The notes beneath the pieces were generated by a model, which was given only the letters and a program-made list of their open reading frames with translations, had not been told where the DNA came from and did no database searches. DNA of 64,000 nucleotides from Arenimonas sp049195245 (lineage in GTDB: Bacteria; Pseudomonadota; Gammaproteobacteria; Xanthomonadales; Xanthomonadaceae). Shown piece after piece: positions 59,161-64,000 of this stretch. Location: positions 372,001 through 436,000 of the forward strand of contig NZ_JBMIRR010000027.1 in NCBI RefSeq assembly GCF_049195245.1, given 5' to 3'. Made by a program: the position numbers and the translations under genes. Position 1 is the first letter of the stretch. Each line of letters opens with the position of its first letter.

Positions 59161-61239
59161 TCATCCGCAGAGTTTGGCGAGTAGCGCGCCCTGTGCAGAA
59201 TAAGGCATCTCGCCCTCGGCGGGCGAGGCCCGGCGATAGCTGCCGTCGTGCTGCAGCTCCCAGGCGTTGAGGTTGTCGGCCAGGTAATTGGCCAGCTCCT
59301 CGTCGTACACGCGCTCGGCCAGCCTGGGTTCCAGCAGCGGGAAGCAGGTCTCGACCCGGCGCATCAGGTTGCGCTCCATCCAGTCGGCGCTGGAACAGAA
59401 GATCTCCGGCGTGCCGCCGTTGCGGAACCAGTACACGCGGCTGTGCTCGAGGAAGCGGCCGATCACCGAGCGCACCGTGATGTTGTCCGACACGCCCGGC
59501 ACGCCCGGCCGCAGGCAGCAGGCGCCGCGCACGATCAGCTCGATCTTCACGCCGGCCTGCGAGGCCTCGTACAGCGCGCGGATCACGCTGGGCTCGTTGA
59601 GGGCATTCATCTTGGCAATGATGTGTCCACCCTTGCCGGCGCGCGCATTCTTCGCCTCGCGCTCGATCTTCTTGAGCAGGCCGGCATGCAGGGTGAAGGG
59701 CGACTGCAGCAGCTTGCGCAGCTTGATCTTGGGCGCCAGGCCCGAGAGCTGGTGGAAGATGTCGTGCACGTCGGCGGCGATGTCCGGGTTGGCGGTCATC
59801 AGTCCGATGTCGGTGTAGGCGCGCGCCGTACCGGCGTGGTAGTTGCCGGTGCCCAGGTGCACGTAGCGCTGCAGCTTCTTTCCTTCGCGGCGCACGATCA
59901 GCATCATCTTGGCGTGGGTCTTGTAGCCCACCACGCCATACATCACCTGCACGCCGGCCTCCTGCAGCTGGTCGGCCAGGCGGATGTTGGCCTCCTCGTC
60001 GAAGCGCGCGCGCAGCTCCACCACCACCGTCACGTCCTTGCCGTTGCGCGCGGCCGTGATCAGGTGGTCGATGATCTTGCTGTCCTTGCCGGTGCGGTAC
60101 AGCGTCTGCTTGATCGCCAGCACCTCGGGGTCGTTGGCGGCGAACTGCAGCAGGTCCAGCACCGACTGGAAGCTCTGGTAGGGGTGGTGCAGCAGCACGT
60201 CCCCTTCGCGCAGGGTCTTGAACGGCGCGTCCTCGTCGAGCTTGGCCGGCCGCTGCCGGAACGGCTTGAACTTCAGCTCCGGCCGGTTGACCAGGTCGTA
60301 GACCTGGGTGACGCGGTTGAGGTTGACCGGGCCGTTGATGCGGTACACCGCGTTCTCGGTGAGGCCGAAATTCTGCAGCAGGATGTTGACGATGGCCTTG
60401 GGGCAGTGCTCGGCGATCTCCAGCCGCACCGCGGGCCGGAAGCCGCGGCTGGCCAGTTCGTCCTTCAGCGCGCTGGCCAGGTTCTCCACTTCCTCCTCGT
60501 CCACGAACAGCTCGGAGTTTCGGGTGACGCGGAACTGGTAGGCGCCCTTGACCTTGAGCCCTGTGAACAGGTCGTCCACGAAGGCGGTGAGCACGGCCGA
60601 GAGCAGCACGAAATCGTGCTGGCCGCCGGAAACCTCGGGCGGCAGCTTGATGATGCGCGGCAGCGAGCGCGGCGCCCGCACGATGGCCATGCCGCCGTTG
60701 CGGCCGAACGCGTCCTTGCCTTCCAGCACCACCACCACGTTGAGCGACTTGTTGAGGATGCGCGGGAACGGATGCACCGGGTCCAGGCCCAGCGGCGACA
60801 GCACCGGCAGCAGCTCGTCCTGGAAATAGCTGTGCAGCCAGCGCTTCTGCTTGGCGTTCCAGGCTTCGCGCGTGAGGATGCGGATGCCGGCCTCGTTGAG
60901 CTCGGGGCGCAGGGTGTCGTTCCAGTATTCGTACTGCGCCTTCACCAGTTCGCCGGCCTTGTCGTGGATCAGCTCCAGCGCTTTGGTCGGCGCGATGCCG
61001 TCGGGCGGCAGCGGGCCGCCGAACTGCTGGGCCGTGCGCACGGTCGCGGCGCGGATCTCGAAGAACTCGTCCAGGTTGGTGCAGCTGATGCACAGGTACT
61101 TCAGGCGCTCCAGCAGCGGCACCGTCGGGTCCTGGGCCTGCGCCAGCACGCGGAAGTTGAACTCCAGCTGGGACAGTTCCCGGTTCAGGTACAGGTCGGG
61201 CGAGTGCAGGTCGGGGCTGTCGGGGCTGTCGGGGCTCAT
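59161..61239 (-). CDS. ppk1: Polyphosphate kinase 1
   Basis: Ppk1 (692 residues; E. coli 688) makes polyphosphate from ATP reversibly. The N domain begins YLNRELSQLEFNFRVL; the catalytic domain shows LHHPYQSF, KQTLYRTGKDSKIIDHLI, YVHLGTGNYHAGTARAYTDIGL (phosphorylated His region, about residue 440) and DWMERNLMRRVETCFPL (second His region replaced by MERN type). Its first codons contain three 9-bp tandem copies encoding PDS/SPD repeats. The start ATG has a weak ribosome binding site. It lies between phoR and ppx on one strand. Confidence 0.96.
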   Translation of the reverse strand: MSPDSPDSPDLHSPDLYLNRELSQLEFNFRVLAQAQDPTVPLLERLKYLCISCTNLDEFFEIRAATVRTAQQFGGPLPPDGIAPTKALELIHDKAGELVKAQYEYWNDTLRPELNEAGIRILTREAWNAKQKRWLHSYFQDELLPVLSPLGLDPVHPFPRILNKSLNVVVVLEGKDAFGRNGGMAIVRAPRSLPRIIKLPPEVSGGQHDFVLLSAVLTAFVDDLFTGLKVKGAYQFRVTRNSELFVDEEEVENLASALKDELASRGFRPAVRLEIAEHCPKAIVNILLQNFGLTENAVYRINGPVNLNRVTQVYDLVNRPELKFKPFRQRPAKLDEDAPFKTLREGDVLLHHPYQSFQSVLDLLQFAANDPEVLAIKQTLYRTGKDSKIIDHLITAARNGKDVTVVVELRARFDEEANIRLADQLQEAGVQVMYGVVGYKTHAKMMLIVRREGKKLQRYVHLGTGNYHAGTARAYTDIGLMTANPDIAADVHDIFHQLSGLAPKIKLRKLLQSPFTLHAGLLKKIEREAKNARAGKGGHIIAKMNALNEPSVIRALYEASQAGVKIELIVRGACCLRPGVPGVSDNITVRSVIGRFLEHSRVYWFRNGGTPEIFCSSADWMERNLMRRVETCFPLLEPRLAERVYDEELANYLADNLNAWELQHDGSYRRASPAEGEMPYSAQGALLAKLCG
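61210..61236. repeat. Three 9-bp tandem repeats at the 5' end of ppk1
   Basis: Three perfect copies of GTCGGGGCT (plus strand) lie directly after the ppk1 start codon. They encode repeated Ser-Pro-Asp residues at the extreme N-terminus. Unit length is a multiple of three, so copy-number change would alter length but not frame. Confidence 0.8.
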
Positions 61240-61306
61240 GGTCCGTGGCGTTCGTTCGGGGCCGCAGGGAGGCCTGCGGCGGGGGGGATAGTGTAGTGGT
61301 TCGGGC

Positions 61307-62632
<1,326 letters not shown>

Positions 62633-62652
62633 GTCCGGCCGGGCTCCATCGC

Positions 62653-63345
62653 TCAGGCCATCGCGGCCGAGAAGCGATAGCCGGAGCCGCGCACCGTCTG
62701 CACCATGTCGTCCAGGCGGTAGGGCTCCAGGGCCTTGCGCAGGCGGCGGATGTGCACATCCACGGTCCGTTCCTCGACGTACACGTTGCCGCCCCAGACG
62801 TGGTCGAGCAACTGGGTGCGGGTGTAGACGCGTTCGGCGTGGGTCATGAAGAAATGCAGCAGGCGGTATTCGGTCGGGCCCACGTGCACCGACTGGTCGC
62901 CGGCGAAGACCCGGTGCGCGGCGCCGTCGATGCGCAGGCCGCCCACGGTCACGGAACCGTCATCTTCGTCCTCGCGCGAGCGGCGCATCACGGCGCGGAT
63001 GCGGGCCAGCAGCTCGCGGGCCGAGAAGGGCTTGACCACATAGTCGTCCACGCCCGATTCCAGGCCGCTGACGCGGTCGTTTTCCTCGCCGCGGGCGGTA
63101 AGCATGATGATCGGGATGTCGCGGGTCAGCTCGTCCTTGCGCCAGCGCCGGGCCAGCTCCAGGCCGCTGGATCCGGGCAGCATCCAGTCCAGCAGGATCA
63201 GGTCGGGCACCTTTTCCGCGATCGCGGTCTGGGCCTCGCGGGCGTCGCCGGCGTGCACCGGCTCGTATTCGCCCTTGCGCAGGGCATAGGCCACCATCTC
63301 GCGGATGGCGGGTTCGTCGTCGACGATCAGGATGCGTTTTTGCAC
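62653..63345 (-). CDS. phoB: Phosphate regulon response regulator
   Basis: PhoB (230 residues) is the OmpR-type regulator of phosphate starvation. The receiver has the acidic pair IVDDEP, phosphoacceptor LLDWMLPG (Asp near 53), MLTARGEE and VVKPFS; the winged-helix domain has VGPTEYRLLHFFM and NVYVEERTVDVHIRRLRKAL. The GTG at 63345 places QKRILIVDDE at the N-terminus as in xanthomonad orthologues; an upstream TTG is unlikely. A Pho-box-like repeat lies 52 bases upstream, consistent with autoregulation. Confidence 0.96.
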   Translation of the reverse strand: MQKRILIVDDEPAIREMVAYALRKGEYEPVHAGDAREAQTAIAEKVPDLILLDWMLPGSSGLELARRWRKDELTRDIPIIMLTARGEENDRVSGLESGVDDYVVKPFSARELLARIRAVMRRSREDEDDGSVTVGGLRIDGAAHRVFAGDQSVHVGPTEYRLLHFFMTHAERVYTRTQLLDHVWGGNVYVEERTVDVHIRRLRKALEPYRLDDMVQTVRGSGYRFSAAMA

Positions 63346-63396
63346 AGGGTTTACCGTGTCACCGGGAGGGCCTGCGTGCAAGTAGATAAAACTTTT

Positions 63397-63414
63397 GTGA
63401 CCGGGCAGTGACAG
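63397..63414 (-). promoter_or_regulatory. Pho box upstream of phoB
   Basis: On the minus strand CTGTCAC (63408-63414) and CGGTCAC (63397-63403) are direct repeats exactly 11 bases apart, the arrangement of a PhoB-binding Pho box (CTGTCAT-type half-sites). An A/T-rich stretch follows (AAAAGTTTTAT) where the -10 should lie. Autoactivation of phoB-phoR and perhaps ppk1-ppx is inferred. Confidence 0.6.
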
Positions 63415-63450
63415 GGTGCTGTCCGGGGTTCCAGGCCCCGGGGGCCGCGG

Positions 63451-64000
63451 TCACTGGCGGTCAGGGCGCTGCTCGTGGGCGCGGATGCCCTGGCGTTCCA
63501 TTTCCAGCACCACCGGGGTGATGGCGGCCATGCGGGCCTCGATGCGGGCGCGCTGGTAGTAGTCCAGGTCGTCTCGCTGCTTGAGGCGGTCGAGCTGGTT
63601 GAGCGCATCCACCGCCCGGCCGTTGAGGTAGGCGGCTTCCGCGTAGGCCTCGCCTGCCCGCACCAGGTCGCCGGCCAGCTCGCTGGCGCGGGCGAAGCTG
63701 CGCTGGAACAGGGGGTCGTCACCGCTGCTGCCCAGCAGCGGACGCAGCACTTCCTGGGCGCGGCGGCCGGCCACGGCGGTGGACATCTCGCCCAGGGTCT
63801 GGGCATAGGCCAGGCGCACCGCGCGGCTGTCGGGATGGCGAAGCAGCAGGGCGTCGAAGCGCTCGCGCGCGACCTCGTTGCGGCCAGCCACCGCCGCGGC
63901 CTCGGCGCGGGCCAGCTCCAGCCACAGCTGGCCGGGGTGGCGTGCCAGAAGGGCCTCCAGGCCAGCCTCGGCCTCGGCCGGGTAGCCGGCCCGCATCTGC
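63451..64000 (-). CDS. TPR-containing protein, likely C-terminus of a BepA-type M48 protease (5' end cut)
   Basis: Only the last ~182 residues are visible; the frame is open to the window edge. The sequence has TPR-like repeats (PAEAEAGLEALLARHPGQLWLELARAEAA, split; RFDALLLRHPDSRAVRLAYAQ; AGEAYAEAAYLNGRAVDALNQLDRL) and ends in a short helix QGIRAHEQRPDRQ. This tail resembles the TPR domain of BepA/YfgC, a periplasmic metalloprotease that assists LptD assembly; xanthomonad genomes carry such a gene upstream of phoB. The HExxH domain is outside the window, so the call is provisional. Confidence 0.7.
   Translation of the reverse strand, partial: QMRAGYPAEAEAGLEALLARHPGQLWLELARAEAAAVAGRNEVARERFDALLLRHPDSRAVRLAYAQTLGEMSTAVAGRRAQEVLRPLLGSSGDDPLFQRSFARASELAGDLVRAGEAYAEAAYLNGRAVDALNQLDRLKQRDDLDYYQRARIEARMAAITPVVLEMERQGIRAHEQRPDRQ

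Noticed and set aside
61210..61236. Phase-variable on/off switch of ppk1
   Set aside because: The repeat unit is 9 bases, so gain or loss keeps the frame; only N-terminal length could vary.

Overview
The window is a high-GC, gene-dense stretch of a gammaproteobacterial chromosome, most likely from the Xanthomonadaceae/Lysobacteraceae (Lysobacter, Luteimonas or Arenimonas type). This rests on the tmk-holB-pilZ order, the phoB-phoR-ppk-ppx block, the strong G/C bias at third codon positions, TAGNCT-type -10 elements and several promoters placed so close to the start codon that leaderless mRNAs are likely. No rRNA, tRNA, CRISPR array, prophage or insertion sequence was found. No gap without a gene exceeds about 210 bases. 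About 59 protein genes are supported; the first (tmk) and last (TPR protein, probably the tail of a BepA-type M48 protease) are cut by the window ends.

1-2 kb: thymidylate kinase, DNA polymerase III delta' and a PilZ protein in an overlapping operon. 2-5 kb (minus): a sigma factor fused to a membrane domain, a two-gene operon for an acidic Cys-containing secreted protein and a membrane-anchored partner, then a DUF2007-like protein coupled to TesB. 6-10 kb: an AmpD-like amidase diverges from a tightly overlapping MOSC / small hydrolase / RlmKL operon; a DUF6491-like protein and a methyltransferase follow. 11-16 kb: an orphan polyamine-type binding lipoprotein, a GNAT enzyme, two pirins, OsmC and aquaporin Z, then a histidine phosphatase and a small membrane protein. 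17-21 kb: Mfd and a GNAT enzyme.

21-32 kb (plus): a membrane diguanylate cyclase translationally coupled to an AidB-like acyl-CoA dehydrogenase, a DUF481 outer-membrane-type protein, a YdeP-type molybdoenzyme with its FdhD sulfurtransferase, a membrane/TPR protein, a Baeyer-Villiger-type monooxygenase and an orphan 78-residue protein. 32-41 kb: an RND tripartite efflux operon containing two SDR-like genes, divergent from a LysR regulator; the shared control region carries repeated TGTCCCG half-sites at both promoters. 41-47 kb: carboxylesterase, sorbosone-dehydrogenase-like lipoprotein, a third pirin, a Tat-exported dienelactone hydrolase and a DUF3667 protein.

47-57 kb: a YIP1 protein followed by a MacAB-like adaptor/ATPase/permease set, an enoyl reductase-like protein, RlmJ, a DUF885 putative peptidase, a GNAT enzyme, a PAP2 phosphatase and a glycosyltransferase. 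57-64 kb: ppx, ppk, phoR and phoB read on the minus strand, headed by a Pho-box-like direct repeat, so phosphate sensing and polyphosphate metabolism appear to form one regulated unit.

Most of the content is housekeeping or common accessory genes. The least explained items are the sigma-membrane fusion, the 78-residue protein behind an 8-bp inverted repeat, the acidic secreted protein operon and the LysR/RND operator array. I did not find a clear-cut novel defence or mobile system.
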